Shown: positions 15,692 to 24,545, numbered from the stretch's first letter. The stretch: 64,000 nucleotides of DNA from Actinomycetales bacterium (GCA_016710645.1 JADJVI010000019.1:31857-95856); one strand, 5' to 3'. Translations and numbers: made by a program. Notes: a model not told the origin generated them from the letters alone.

Positions 15692-16846
15692 GTGTTCTCA
15701 ACCGTTCGTCGTCGCGTCGCCGCTGCTGGGGTCGCCACTGTTTTCGCCGCCACCGGCCTCATGGTCGCCTCGATCGACAAGGCCGTCGCTCTGAGCGTCG
15801 AAGGCCAGCAGTCCGAGATGCACGTCATGGGCAGCACCGTCGCCGACGCGCTGTCGGCCGCCGGCATCACCGTCGGCGCCAAGGACCTCGTGGTCCCGGC
15901 CGCTGACCAGCCCATCTCCGACGGCACCCAGATCACTGTGCGGTACGGGCGCAAGCTCACCGTGACCGCCGACGGCACGTCGACCGACTACTGGACGACC
16001 GCCAGCACCGTCGACGAGGCGCTCGCCGCGCTCGGCATCCGCACCCCTGACAACGCGCAGCTGTCGGTGTCGCGGTCGCAGGTGCTGGGGCGTGACGGTC
16101 TCGCGCTCACCGTCGTCACCCCGCACTCGGTGACTGTGACGGTCGACGGGGCCAGCCGCACCGAGGCCACCCACGCAGCGACCGTTGGTGACTTGCTCAC
16201 CGCGCTCGGCGTCACCGTCGGCGCCAACGACCGGGTCAGCCCGGCGGTCGACACCGCCGTCACCGAAGGCCTGGCCGTTGCGGTCAAGCGCGTGCAGACC
16301 AAGTCCACGACGGCCACCGAGAAGGTCGCCTTCGCCACGGTCAAGAAGGACGACGCCACCCTCGATAAGGGCAAGACCAAGGTCCAGACCCCCGGCGTGG
16401 CCGGCGAGCGGGTCGTCACCTACACGGAGACCTGGGTCGACGGCGTGCTGGAAGGCAAGACCGCCTCCGACACCAAGGTCACCAAGCCCGCCACCGACAA
16501 GGTCGTCCTCGTCGGCACCAAGGCGGTTGCTGCCGCCCCGGCCGCTCCGGCTGCGCCGAAGGCTCCCATCTCGGCCGGCAACACCTCCGGCGCCGGCATC
16601 AACCTCGCCAACGCCGCGATGTGGGACCGCATCGCCAAGTGCGAGTCCGGTGGTCGCTGGAACATCAACACCGGCAACGGCTACTACGGCGGCCTGCAGT
16701 TCAACTACACGACCTGGCTGTCCGTCGGCGGTGCCGACTTCGCCCCGCGGGCCGACCTGGCCAGCCGCGAGGAGCAGATCACCGTCGCCAACCGGCTCTA
16801 CGCCAAGCGCGGCCTGCAGCCGTGGGGCTGCCGCTGGGCCGCCTGA
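15692..16846 (+). CDS. rpfB: Resuscitation-promoting factor RpfB (secreted peptidoglycan transglycosylase)
   Basis: 384 residues from GTG 15692 with GGAG a few bases upstream. An N-terminal signal/membrane segment (VAAAGVATVFAATGLMVAS) is followed by three DUF348 units (about residues 36-80, 95-140, 153-197), a G5 domain (about 200-285), an Ala-Pro linker and the lysozyme-like Rpf domain (about 308-384). The last contains MWDRIAKCESGGRWNINTG, whose Glu is the catalytic residue, and a closing Cys in PWGCRWAA. It cleaves peptidoglycan and promotes regrowth of dormant cells. The order rpfB-ksgA-ispE is conserved. Confidence 0.95.
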   Translation: MFSTVRRRVAAAGVATVFAATGLMVASIDKAVALSVEGQQSEMHVMGSTVADALSAAGITVGAKDLVVPAADQPISDGTQITVRYGRKLTVTADGTSTDYWTTASTVDEALAALGIRTPDNAQLSVSRSQVLGRDGLALTVVTPHSVTVTVDGASRTEATHAATVGDLLTALGVTVGANDRVSPAVDTAVTEGLAVAVKRVQTKSTTATEKVAFATVKKDDATLDKGKTKVQTPGVAGERVVTYTETWVDGVLEGKTASDTKVTKPATDKVVLVGTKAVAAAPAAPAAPKAPISAGNTSGAGINLANAAMWDRIAKCESGGRWNINTGNGYYGGLQFNYTTWLSVGGADFAPRADLASREEQITVANRLYAKRGLQPWGCRWAA

Positions 16847-16869
16847 GCCTCGGGCACTGATCATCTGAC

Positions 16870-16906
16870 CGCTGCACGGCATACCCCACGGGTATGCCGT
16901 GCAGCG
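16870..16906. terminator. Perfect 17-bp inverted repeat between rpfB and ksgA
   Basis: CGCTGCACGGCATACCC (16870-16886), loop CAC, and GGGTATGCCGTGCAGCG (16890-16906) pair perfectly. No U-tract follows, as is common for actinobacterial terminators. Both arms contain the heptamer that is over-represented throughout the window (GGCATAC and its complement). The hairpin lies 23 bases after the rpfB stop and before the ksgA -10 hexamer, so it should end or dampen rpfB transcription. Confidence 0.75.
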
Positions 16907-16959
16907 GCGTCTCTGGGCCCGCACATGAACGGTCCCACCGGACGCATAGGCTGGCGCCC

Positions 16960-17823
16960 GTGACGGCAGCCCAGCAACCACCCTTGCTCGGTCCGGCCCA
17001 GATCCGCGAACTGGCGCAACGGCTGGGTGTCCGGCCGACCAAGTCCTGGGGGCAGAACTTCGTCGTCGACGCCAACACCGTGCGGCGCATCGTCCGGCGG
17101 GCCGGTGTCGACGCCGGAGACGCGGTCATCGAGGTGGGTCCCGGTCTGGGGTCGCTCACCCTCGCGCTGCTGGAGACCGGCGCCGAGGTCACGGCCGTGG
17201 AGATCGATCCCACGCTGGCCGAGGCTCTCCCGCAGACCGTCGCGCAGCACGCTCCGGATGCGGCCGACCGACTGCGGGTGATCCGCCGGGACGCCCTCGA
17301 CCTGCGCGACCTGCCCGATCCCCAGCCGGTCGCGCTAGTGGCCAACCTGCCCTACAACGTGTCGGTGCCCGTCGTGCTGACCCTGCTGGAACGGTTCCCG
17401 ACCCTGCGCCGAGTGCTCGTCATGGTGCAACTGGAGGTCGCCGAACGGTTGGCGGCCCCGCCGGGCAGCAAGGTCTACGGCGTGCCGAGCGTCAAGGCGG
17501 CCTGGTTTGCCGACGCACAGCTCGCCGGCACTGTCTCCCGGAGCGTCTTCTGGCCAGTGCCCAATGTCGACTCAGGGTTGGTTGCGATGACCCGCCGCGA
17601 GCCGCCGACGACCACCGCGACCCGTCAGCAGGTCTTCGCGGTCATCGACGCCGCGTTCGCCCAGCGCCGCAAGACCCTCCGGGCGGCTCTGGCCGGCCTG
17701 GCCGGGGGCGCCCCCGAGGCCGAGGCCGCCCTGCGCCGGGCCGGCATCGACCCGGCGGCGCGCGGCGAGACCCTTGGCGTGGCCCAATTCGCTGCGGTGG
17801 CGGCGGCCCTGGCCCAGCACTGA
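16960..17823 (+). CDS. ksgA: 16S rRNA (adenine1518/1519-N6)-dimethyltransferase
   Basis: 287 residues. SAM-binding motif IEVGPGLGSLT (about residue 57), TAVEIDPTLA, and the catalytic NLPYNVSVPV (about residue 128) identify KsgA/RsmA, which dimethylates two adjacent adenines of 16S rRNA late in 30S assembly. GQNFVVDANTVRRIVRRAG is the usual N-terminus. GTG 16960 follows TAGGCT (16947-16952) by 8 bases, suggesting its own leaderless promoter downstream of the hairpin. An ATG at 16894 lies inside that hairpin and is rejected. Confidence 0.95.
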   Translation: MTAAQQPPLLGPAQIRELAQRLGVRPTKSWGQNFVVDANTVRRIVRRAGVDAGDAVIEVGPGLGSLTLALLETGAEVTAVEIDPTLAEALPQTVAQHAPDAADRLRVIRRDALDLRDLPDPQPVALVANLPYNVSVPVVLTLLERFPTLRRVLVMVQLEVAERLAAPPGSKVYGVPSVKAAWFADAQLAGTVSRSVFWPVPNVDSGLVAMTRREPPTTTATRQQVFAVIDAAFAQRRKTLRAALAGLAGGAPEAEAALRRAGIDPAARGETLGVAQFAAVAAALAQH

Positions 17824-17884
17824 CCCACAGTCCGGTGCCCTGGCCGAGTCCCACAGCTCTGGCGCTGCCACATAGGGTGGTGTG

Positions 17885-18820
17885 ATGAGCCTCGCCACTC
17901 CCACCCGGTCGGTCACCGTCCGTGTGCCGGCGAAGGTCAACCTCGACCTGCGGGTCGGCCCGCTGCGGGACGACGGCTTTCACGACCTGGCCACCGTGTT
18001 CATGGCCGTCGGCCTCTACGACGAGGTCACGGTGACGAAATCGGCCACCTGGTCGGTCCAGACCACCGGCCCGTATGCCGACCTGGTTCCCGACACGGCC
18101 GACAACCTCGCGCTCAAGGCCGCCCGGCTGTTGGACCGCCGGTTGCGCTACCGCCAGGGGCCGGTGCACATCCGGATCGACAAGGCCATTCCCGTCGCCG
18201 GCGGGATGGCCGGCGGCTCCGCTGATGCCGCTGCGGCCCTGGTCGCGTGTGACGCACTGTGGGGGATGCGCGCCGAGCGGGAGCATCTCGACATCATCGG
18301 AGCCGCGATCGGCAGCGACGTGCCCTTCGCCCTGCACGGCGGCATCGCCATGGGTTCCGGGCGCGGCGAACACATCACCCCCGTCCTCGCCCGCGGCACC
18401 TACCACTGGGTCTTCGCGCTGAGCTCGGAGGGACTGTCGACCCCCGCCGTGTATGCCGAGTGCGACCGGTTGCGCGGCGGCGAGCAGGTGCCGACGCCCG
18501 AGGCCTCGCCCGCCCTGATGTCGGCGCTGCGCTCCGGTGACGCCACGGCCCTCGGGGCGGCGTTGCACAACGACCTCCAGGAGCCCGCACTCTCGCTGCG
18601 TCCCGACCTCGCGGAGGTGCTCTCGGCCGGTCTGGAATACGGCGCCCTCGGGGGCGTCGTCAGTGGCTCCGGCCCGACCATCGCCTTCCTCACCGGCTCC
18701 GCCGAACACGCGCTCGACCTGTGCGTCGCCCTCACTGCATCCGGGGTCGCTCCGCAGGTCACCCGAGCCCGCGGCCCGGTCCTCGGCGCCCACCTCATCG
18801 CGGGACCGACCCGCGAGTGA
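17885..18820 (+). CDS. ispE: 4-diphosphocytidyl-2-C-methyl-D-erythritol kinase
   Basis: 311 residues, GHMP kinase of the non-mevalonate isoprenoid pathway. PAKVNLDLRVGPLRDDGFHDLATVF holds the catalytic Lys, and PVAGGMAGGSADAAAAL (about residue 100) is the glycine-rich ATP loop with its Asp. GVVSGSGPTIAFL near the C-terminus is the third GHMP motif. ATG 17885 is 7 bases after TAGGGT (17873-17878), so leaderless initiation is likely; GTG 17882 is an alternative. Confidence 0.95.
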   Translation: MSLATPTRSVTVRVPAKVNLDLRVGPLRDDGFHDLATVFMAVGLYDEVTVTKSATWSVQTTGPYADLVPDTADNLALKAARLLDRRLRYRQGPVHIRIDKAIPVAGGMAGGSADAAAALVACDALWGMRAEREHLDIIGAAIGSDVPFALHGGIAMGSGRGEHITPVLARGTYHWVFALSSEGLSTPAVYAECDRLRGGEQVPTPEASPALMSALRSGDATALGAALHNDLQEPALSLRPDLAEVLSAGLEYGALGGVVSGSGPTIAFLTGSAEHALDLCVALTASGVAPQVTRARGPVLGAHLIAGPTRE

Positions 18821-18834
18821 AGGGCTGCTGAGCG

Positions 18835-20679
18835 ATGGGTGTCCTCGTCGCGCTCGAAAAGGTGACCGTCGTCCACGGGGTGGCCCATGTCCTTGACGCC
18901 GTCTCCACAGGCGTTCTCGGTGGCCAACGGATCGGCGTCGTCGGCCGTAATGGTGGCGGCAAATCCACCCTGCTGCGAGTGCTGGCCGGCACCCAGGAGC
19001 CCGACGACGGCCGCGTGACCCGCACCGGCAGCACGACCATCGGGCTGCTCGGCCAGGGCGACGAACTCGACCCGAGCGACACGGTCCGCACGGCGCTCGT
19101 CGGTGACCGTCCCGACCACGAGTGGGCGGGCGACCCGCGGGTCCGCGATGTGCTCAGCGGTCTGCTCGGCGGGGTCGACGCCCCAGCTGTCGGGGGCCTA
19201 GCGGCCCTGGTCGGCCCGCTCTCGGGCGGTGAGCGTCGCAGGCTAGCTCTCGCGGCGCTGCTCGTCGCCGACCCCGACCTGCTGCTCCTGGACGAACCGA
19301 CCAACCACCTCGACGTCGAGGGCGTGGCCTGGCTCGCTGAACACCTGGCCATCCGCCGCACCCGGGCCGAAACCGCCCTCGTCGCCGTCACCCACGACCG
19401 GTGGTTCCTCGACGCCATGGCCACCCTCACCTGGGAGGTCCACGACGGGTCGGTGTCCGCGTTCGAGGGAGGCTACGCGGCATACGTGCTCGCCAAAGCC
19501 GAACGCGACCGGATGGCAGCCGTCACCGCCGAGAAGCGCGACAACCTGCTGCGCAAGGAACTCGCCTGGCTGCGCCGCGGCGCACCCGCCCGCACCTCCA
19601 AGCCCAAGTTCCGCATCGAGGCCGCCAACGCCCTCATCGCCGACGTCCCCCCGCCCCGCGACGACGTCGCCCTGGTGCGCTTTGCGACCCGGCGGCTGGG
19701 CAAGGACGTCATCGACCTCGTCGATGCCTCGATCACCCTCGGCGACCGGCCGCTGCTGGACAAGGTCACCTGGCGGCTCGCGCCCGGCGAGCGGGTCGGC
19801 ATCGTCGGGGTCAACGGGTCGGGCAAGTCGACCCTGCTGCGCGCCATCGCCGGCGACGTGCCGCTGGATTCGGGCCGCCGCAAGGTCGGCAAGACCGTCG
19901 CCCTCGCCCACCTCACCCAGGAGGTCCGCGAACTCGACGCCCTCGCGGCATACCGGGTCATCGACGCCGTCGAGGAGGTGGGCCGGGTGGTCACCCTCGG
20001 CGACCGCGAGGTGACCGCGAGCCAGTTGGCGCAGCGGCTCGGGTTCACCGGGATGCGTCAGCAAACCCGGGTTGGTGACCTGTCCGGTGGGGAGCGGCGT
20101 CGGCTGCAGATCCTGCGGCTGCTCATGGCCGAACCCAATGTGCTGCTGCTCGACGAGCCGACCAACGACCTCGACATCGAGACGCTCACCTCGCTGGAGG
20201 ACGTCCTCGACGGCTGGGCGGGCACGCTCATCGTCGTCTCGCACGACCGCTACCTCTTGGAGCGCGCCACCGACCGCCAGATCGCCCTGCTCGGCGACGG
20301 CCGGATCCGCGACCTGCCCCGCGGAGTCGAGGAGTACCTCACCCTGCTACACGGCCAACCCGGGTATGCCGTCTCCGCTCGCCCGGGTGCCGCCTCGGCG
20401 ACCGCTCCGCAGGCGGGTAGCGGATCTGGGGTTGGCTCTGGGGCTGCCGCTGCGGGTCCGACGCCTGCCCAGCAGCGTGAAGCCCGCAAGGAACTGGCCC
20501 GCATCGAGAAGGCGCTGTCGCGGATCGCCGAACGCGAGGAGCGGGTGCACGCCGACATGGCGGCCAAGGCCAGTGACCACGTCGCGGTGCTCGAACTCAA
20601 CCGCACTCTGCGGGCCCTCGTCGACGAACGCGAGGATCTTGAGCTCGCCTGGCTGGAGGCCGCTGAGATCGTCGGCTGA
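18835..20679 (+). CDS. ABC-F family ATP-binding protein (Uup/EttA-like)
   Basis: 614 residues with two ABC cassettes and no membrane domain. Walker A motifs are GRNGGGKST (about residue 40) and GVNGSGKST (about residue 325). Signatures are LSGGERRR twice, and Walker B DEPTNHLD and DEPTNDLD. The inter-domain linker follows AYVLAKAERDRM. The C-terminus (about 545-612) is a basic coiled coil (KELARIEKALSRIAEREERV) as in Uup. ABC-F proteins act on the ribosome; some protect against antibiotics, but nothing here assigns a drug. It starts 14 bases after ispE and ends with a Gly/Ser/Ala-rich linker before the coiled coil. Confidence 0.9.
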   Translation: MGVLVALEKVTVVHGVAHVLDAVSTGVLGGQRIGVVGRNGGGKSTLLRVLAGTQEPDDGRVTRTGSTTIGLLGQGDELDPSDTVRTALVGDRPDHEWAGDPRVRDVLSGLLGGVDAPAVGGLAALVGPLSGGERRRLALAALLVADPDLLLLDEPTNHLDVEGVAWLAEHLAIRRTRAETALVAVTHDRWFLDAMATLTWEVHDGSVSAFEGGYAAYVLAKAERDRMAAVTAEKRDNLLRKELAWLRRGAPARTSKPKFRIEAANALIADVPPPRDDVALVRFATRRLGKDVIDLVDASITLGDRPLLDKVTWRLAPGERVGIVGVNGSGKSTLLRAIAGDVPLDSGRRKVGKTVALAHLTQEVRELDALAAYRVIDAVEEVGRVVTLGDREVTASQLAQRLGFTGMRQQTRVGDLSGGERRRLQILRLLMAEPNVLLLDEPTNDLDIETLTSLEDVLDGWAGTLIVVSHDRYLLERATDRQIALLGDGRIRDLPRGVEEYLTLLHGQPGYAVSARPGAASATAPQAGSGSGVGSGAAAAGPTPAQQREARKELARIEKALSRIAEREERVHADMAAKASDHVAVLELNRTLRALVDEREDLELAWLEAAEIVG

Positions 20680-20713
20680 CCAGCTCTGGCGGCGGGGTTT
20701 CTAGCATTGGGTC

Positions 20714-21070
20714 ATGACATTTCGTCTTGATCACGTCCAGGTCTCCAGTCCGCCCGGATCCGACGACGTCATGCGGGGCTTCTACGTCGGTGTGCTCGGC
20801 ATGGTCGAAGAGCCGAAGCCCCCGATCCTCGCCGCACGCGGCGGGTGCTGGTTCCGCAGCGGTGACGCGGTCATCCACACCGGAGTCGAGGCCGACTTCC
20901 GACCCGCACGCAAAGCCCACCCGGCGCTGCTCGTCGATGATCTCGACGCGCTGGTGAGCGCGCTGGAAGCCGCCGGTGCCCCGGTGCGGTGGGACGACGG
21001 CATACCAGGAGTGCGGCGGTTGCACACCGACGACCCGGTCGGCAATCGCCTGGAGCTGATCCAGGCCTGA
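20714..21070 (+). CDS. VOC (glyoxalase/bleomycin resistance fold) family protein
   Basis: 118 residues. TFRLDHVQVSSPPGSDDVMRGFYVGVLGM is the first beta-alpha-beta unit of the VOC fold, and VGNRLELIQA the last strand with a conserved Glu. Metal ligands are His (LDHVQV) and Glu (LELIQ). Substrate unknown. ATG 20714 is 7 bases after TAGCAT (20702-20707), a probable leaderless start independent of the ABC-F gene. Confidence 0.85.
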   Translation: MTFRLDHVQVSSPPGSDDVMRGFYVGVLGMVEEPKPPILAARGGCWFRSGDAVIHTGVEADFRPARKAHPALLVDDLDALVSALEAAGAPVRWDDGIPGVRRLHTDDPVGNRLELIQA

Positions 21071-21109
21071 CTGCGGCGGCCGACAGCCGGCGAGCAGAGA
21101 GCTCAGAGC

Positions 21110-21616
21110 TCAGTCCTGCAGCGGGGATCCCAATCGACGCAGCAAGGCGGCCAGTTGGTCACGCTCGGCTGCCGTGAGCGGTTCGAGCAGCACGTGCTCG
21201 TAGGTCAGCAGGTCGGCGAGGGCGGCGTCGACGGCGGTGCGCCCGGCCGGCGTGAGGCGCACGAGCACCCCGCGGCGGTCACTTGGGGCCGGGAGGCGAC
21301 GCACCAGGCCACGCCGTTCCAGCCGGTCGACGCGGTTGGTCATCGTGCCTGAAGTGACCAGCGTTTCGGCGACGAGTTGGCCGGGGGAGAGTTGGTAGGG
21401 ACGCCCGGCGCGACGCAACGCCGAGAGCACGTCGAACTCCCACCCCTCTAGTTGATGCCGAGCGAAAACGTCACCGCGGGTGAGATCGAGACGACGGGCC
21501 AGCCGGGTCACCCGAGACAGGACATGCAGCGGGCTGACGTCGGTGTCGGGGAGTTCCCGAGCCCAGTCCGCGACGATGCGATCGACATCGTCGGTCTGGC
21601 CTGCCGAACTCTTCAC
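21110..21616 (-). CDS. MarR family transcriptional regulator
   Basis: 168 residues from GTG 21616. The winged helix is clear: LEGWEFDVLSALRRAGRPYQLSPGQLVAETLVTSGTMTNRVDRLERRGLVRRLPAPSDRRGVLVRLTPAGRTAVD, including the DRRGVLVRLT wing. TACCGT (21629-21624) stands 8 bases before GTG 21616. GTG 21625, with GAGGGA upstream, is an alternative start. The gene is convergent with the VOC gene and divergent from the sigma-factor gene; the ligand is unknown. Confidence 0.88.
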   Translation of the reverse strand: MKSSAGQTDDVDRIVADWARELPDTDVSPLHVLSRVTRLARRLDLTRGDVFARHQLEGWEFDVLSALRRAGRPYQLSPGQLVAETLVTSGTMTNRVDRLERRGLVRRLPAPSDRRGVLVRLTPAGRTAVDAALADLLTYEHVLLEPLTAAERDQLAALLRRLGSPLQD

Positions 21617-21795
21617 ACCCGCCACGGTAGTCCCTCGCACCGAGAATCTCGACGTCAAGACATTGGTCCGGGTCGTTCGGGCTTTCGCGACGCCGGGTTG
21701 ACAGGGCACACTAGGAGAGCACAGTCCTGTGTGGTGCGCGTGAGCGTGCCCGCGGACGGCACGACACGTGCCACGACACGCTGGGGGAAAAGGTT

Positions 21796-23847
21796 ATGTC
21801 GGCAACTGCCGGGATCTGGGGGCAGGCCTGGGCAGACGCGGATGATTCCGTGCTGCTGGGTCTGGTGCGCGACGGCGATCCGGACGCGTACGCCGAGCTG
21901 TGGCGTCGGCACTTGCCGGCGGCGTATGCCGTGGCGCATCGGCACCGCGGCCGCACGTCCGCCGAGGACATCGTCGGCGAGGCGAGCGTCCGCGTCTACG
22001 ACCTGATCCGCGCTGGCAAAGGGCCCACGACCAATTTCCGGTCCTATTTCCTGTCGACCGTCAAGACGGCCGCGGTCGACGCGGCCCGGGCCGAATTGCG
22101 TGCCGTGCCGACCGAGGACTCGATCCTCGCTGCCGCCGCGCCTGCGACCCCGGCCTACGACGCGACGACGTCGGTCGACCACGACCTGGTGCGCTCGGCT
22201 TTCAAGCGGTTGCCGGTCCGCGACCAGCAGGTGCTATGGCACACCGCTGTCGAGGGCACCTCGCCGGCAGCTGTTGCCTCGTCGATGGGGATGACGGCCA
22301 ACGGCGTGAGCGTCGTCGCCCTGCGGGCGCGCGACAGCCTGCGGGCCAAGTACCTTGATGCCCACGCCGACCGCGCGATCAGCCGCGCCGAGGACGAGGA
22401 GTGCCGTTGGGTGCTCTCCCAGATGGGCCGCTACGTCCGGGGCAAGGTGCCGGTGCGCCAGAAGGCCCGGATGGACGAGCACCTGCGCACGTGTCGGCAT
22501 GCACAGGTGTTGGCCTACGAAATGGCCGAGGTCAACCGGGCCCTGCCTGCGGTCATGGTCCCGCTCATCTTCCTGGCCAGCACGTCGGTGGCGTCCGCCT
22601 GGGCCGGTGTCGCCGGAGCCGCAGCGTCCAATTCCGGGATGGCTGGTCCGCGCGAGGACTCCAAGGCCGCACTCGCTGCCGCCCTCGTGGCCAATGTCAG
22701 CGGAAAGGCGGCAGCCCTGGTCGTCGGTGTCTCGCTCGGCGTCGGCTTCGTGGCCGCCCCTGCCGGGGTTGCCTTCTTCTCGGGCTCGGGTGGGGGCTCA
22801 GCCACCGCCGGGGCGGCCGGTGGGGCTGGCGGTGCTGCAGGCGGAGCCGGTGGCGCCGGGGGTGAGAGCGGCGGCGGTAGCGACATCGCCGCGCCGGTCG
22901 TTCCGGTACCCGCTCCGACCGCCGCGCCGGGTGCCACGAACGCTGCCCCGGACACGGCGGCCGCCGCGGGTGGCGCCAATGGGTCTGGCGCTGCCAGCGG
23001 CACTGGCGGAGCTGCAGCGGGTAGCGGCGCGGCCGGTTCCGGCTCAGCCGGCACCAATGGCACGACGCGGTCGACGACCACCCGCACGACCCGGCCGAGC
23101 AGCCCGACAACTCCGGTCATCCCGTCCGTCCCGGCGACTCCCACGGTGCCGGTCACGCCCACCGTTCCCGTGACCCCGACGGTTCCGGTCACGCCGACCG
23201 TTCCCGTGACCCCAACCGTCCCGGTCACCCCGACCGTCCCCGTGGTGCCTCCGGCCGACAACACCATCACCTTCCCGAGCACCGGCGCGATGTGGACGGA
23301 CCCCTTCGCGGTCACCGTTCAAGTTCCGGCGAATGCTCCCTCCACCGCGTTCTTCCAGCTCAGCCAAGGCACCATCGTCGTGACTCCCGGATCGCAGCAA
23401 GGTCAGGGCAACAACGCGGGCAGCTGGACCTGCCAGTACGTGCTGGTGACGGCGCTGTGCACGGGCCGCGGTGCGAGCACCTTCGACGTGACGCTGACGC
23501 CGCCAGCGGGAGCTGAACCGACCGGCGGGGTCATCTCCGTGACGGTCACCGACCCGAAGAACGTCGTCCACACCGCCATCACCAAAGTCGCCCAGCCGCC
23601 CGCTCCGGCGCCTGATCCGGCCCCCGAGCCCACAGCCACTCCGGCGGCCACGGTGACGCCCACCACGGCGGTCACGCCGACGACGGTCACGCCGACGACG
23701 GTCACGCCGCCGACGACGACGGTCACGCCGCCGACGACGACGGTCACCCCGGCTACGGCCACCGTGGCGGGCGCTGCTCCGACTGCGGACGCCGGCACGG
23801 GCGCAGCGGCCACGGACGTCGCCACCGCGGTCACGCCGCTGCCGTAA
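21796..23847 (+). CDS. ECF-type sigma-70 factor fused to membrane segments and a secreted repeat-rich tail
   Basis: 683 residues. Sigma region 2 lies at about 20-95 (DPDAYAELWRRHLPAAYAVAHRHRG, SAEDIVGEASVRVYD, NFRSYFLSTVKTAAVDAAR) and region 4 at about 130-185 (FKRLPVRDQQVLWHT, ASSMGMTANGVSVVALRARDSLR). Then comes a zinc-finger-like stretch, C203 with DEHLRTC (H229, C233), resembling an anti-sigma module. Two hydrophobic helices follow (about 250-272 and 305-328), then Gly/Ala/Ser-rich sequence, five VTPTVP repeats, a beta-rich domain with two Cys (WTCQ, ALCTG) and a Thr/Pro tail. Thus one chain seems to join sigma factor, regulator and outside sensor. ATG 21796 has GGGGGAAAAGG before it. TTGACA (21698-21703) may be the -35, but its -10 is weak. 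Confidence 0.85.
   Translation: MSATAGIWGQAWADADDSVLLGLVRDGDPDAYAELWRRHLPAAYAVAHRHRGRTSAEDIVGEASVRVYDLIRAGKGPTTNFRSYFLSTVKTAAVDAARAELRAVPTEDSILAAAAPATPAYDATTSVDHDLVRSAFKRLPVRDQQVLWHTAVEGTSPAAVASSMGMTANGVSVVALRARDSLRAKYLDAHADRAISRAEDEECRWVLSQMGRYVRGKVPVRQKARMDEHLRTCRHAQVLAYEMAEVNRALPAVMVPLIFLASTSVASAWAGVAGAAASNSGMAGPREDSKAALAAALVANVSGKAAALVVGVSLGVGFVAAPAGVAFFSGSGGGSATAGAAGGAGGAAGGAGGAGGESGGGSDIAAPVVPVPAPTAAPGATNAAPDTAAAAGGANGSGAASGTGGAAAGSGAAGSGSAGTNGTTRSTTTRTTRPSSPTTPVIPSVPATPTVPVTPTVPVTPTVPVTPTVPVTPTVPVTPTVPVVPPADNTITFPSTGAMWTDPFAVTVQVPANAPSTAFFQLSQGTIVVTPGSQQGQGNNAGSWTCQYVLVTALCTGRGASTFDVTLTPPAGAEPTGGVISVTVTDPKNVVHTAITKVAQPPAPAPDPAPEPTATPAATVTPTTAVTPTTVTPTTVTPPTTTVTPPTTTVTPATATVAGAAPTADAGTGAAATDVATAVTPLP
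23152..23241 (+). repeat. Five 18-bp tandem repeats encoding VTPTVP
   Basis: Five consecutive 18-base units in the sigma-fusion gene (starts 23152, 23170, 23188, 23206, 23224) all encode Val-Thr-Pro-Thr-Val-Pro. They alternate GTCACGCC/GTGACCCC spellings, so the array grew as a two-unit block and then diverged. The peptide would be an extended rod in the wall. Confidence 0.85.
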
Positions 23848-23859
23848 GGCTCACCATCC

Positions 23860-23899
23860 AGCGATGCCCCCGGCGCCCCGCGCTGTCGGGGGCATCGCT
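23860..23899. terminator. Bidirectional terminator between sigma-fusion gene and tetR
   Basis: AGCGATGCCCCCG (23860-23872) and CGGGGGCATCGCT (23887-23899) pair perfectly over 13 bp with a 14-base loop. The hairpin begins 12 bases past the sigma gene stop and its right arm overlaps the last bases of the convergent tetR gene, so it can serve both. Confidence 0.8.
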
Positions 23900-24545
23900 A
23901 TGAGGCGCCCATGGTTCGCAGGGTTGGCTTGGCCTCCAAAGTGGTCAGCCCGTTCCACGCCAAGTTGACCAGGTGGGCGGCGACGACCGCCTTCTTGTAG
24001 CGGCGATGCTCCAGCCACCACTGGCCGGTCAGCGCCACCATGCCCACGAGCATCTGGGCGTAGATCGGCGCGGCCTTGGGATCGAGTTTGCGCGCGTGGA
24101 ACTCGGCGGCCAGCAGGTGCTCGACCTGGGTGGCGATATCGCCGATCAGGCTGGCGAAGGATCCCGTCGACTGCCCGGCCGGCGAGTCCCGCACGAGGAT
24201 CCGGAACCCGTCGGTCGAGCTCTCGATGTAGTCCAGCAGCGCCATGGCGGCCGACTCGACCACCGCCCGGGTGGTCCCGCCGCCGCTGAGAGCCGTGGTG
24301 ACCGCCCCTAGCAGGGTGCCCATCTCGCGGTCGACGACGACGGCATACAGGCCCTCCTTGCCCCCGAAGTGCTCGTAGACGACCGGCTTGGACACGCCTG
24401 CCTTCGCCGCGATCTCCTCGACCGTCGCTGCCTCGAATCCGCGCGCGGCAAAGATGGTCCGCCCCACCCCGATGAGCTGTTCGCGGCGTTCGGTGCCGCT
24501 CATGCGGGGGCGGCGGCTGGTGGTGGCGGGTTCGCGGGGGGTCAC
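23898..24545 (-). CDS. TetR family transcriptional regulator
   Basis: 215 residues. The N-terminal helix-turn-helix domain reads RREQLIGVGRTIFAARGFEAATVEEIAAKAGVSKPVVYEHFGGKEGLYAVV, a canonical TetR pattern. The C-terminal helices (about 80-205) form the ligand domain. A TetR gene lies next to glmU in mycobacteria too (Rv1019), so this is the conserved neighbour. GTG 24545 is 7 bases after GACAAT (24557-24552); ATG 24503 is the alternative. Three tandem GTATGCC units lie upstream and might serve as its operator, but the heptamer is so common that this is weak evidence. Confidence 0.9.
   Translation of the reverse strand: MTPREPATTSRRPRMSGTERREQLIGVGRTIFAARGFEAATVEEIAAKAGVSKPVVYEHFGGKEGLYAVVVDREMGTLLGAVTTALSGGGTTRAVVESAAMALLDYIESSTDGFRILVRDSPAGQSTGSFASLIGDIATQVEHLLAAEFHARKLDPKAAPIYAQMLVGMVALTGQWWLEHRRYKKAVVAAHLVNLAWNGLTTLEAKPTLRTMGAS

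Noticed and set aside
21698..21726. TTGACA as the -35 of the sigma-fusion gene promoter
   Set aside because: The hexamer is perfect but ACAGTC at 17 bases is a poor -10; not strong enough to list as a promoter.
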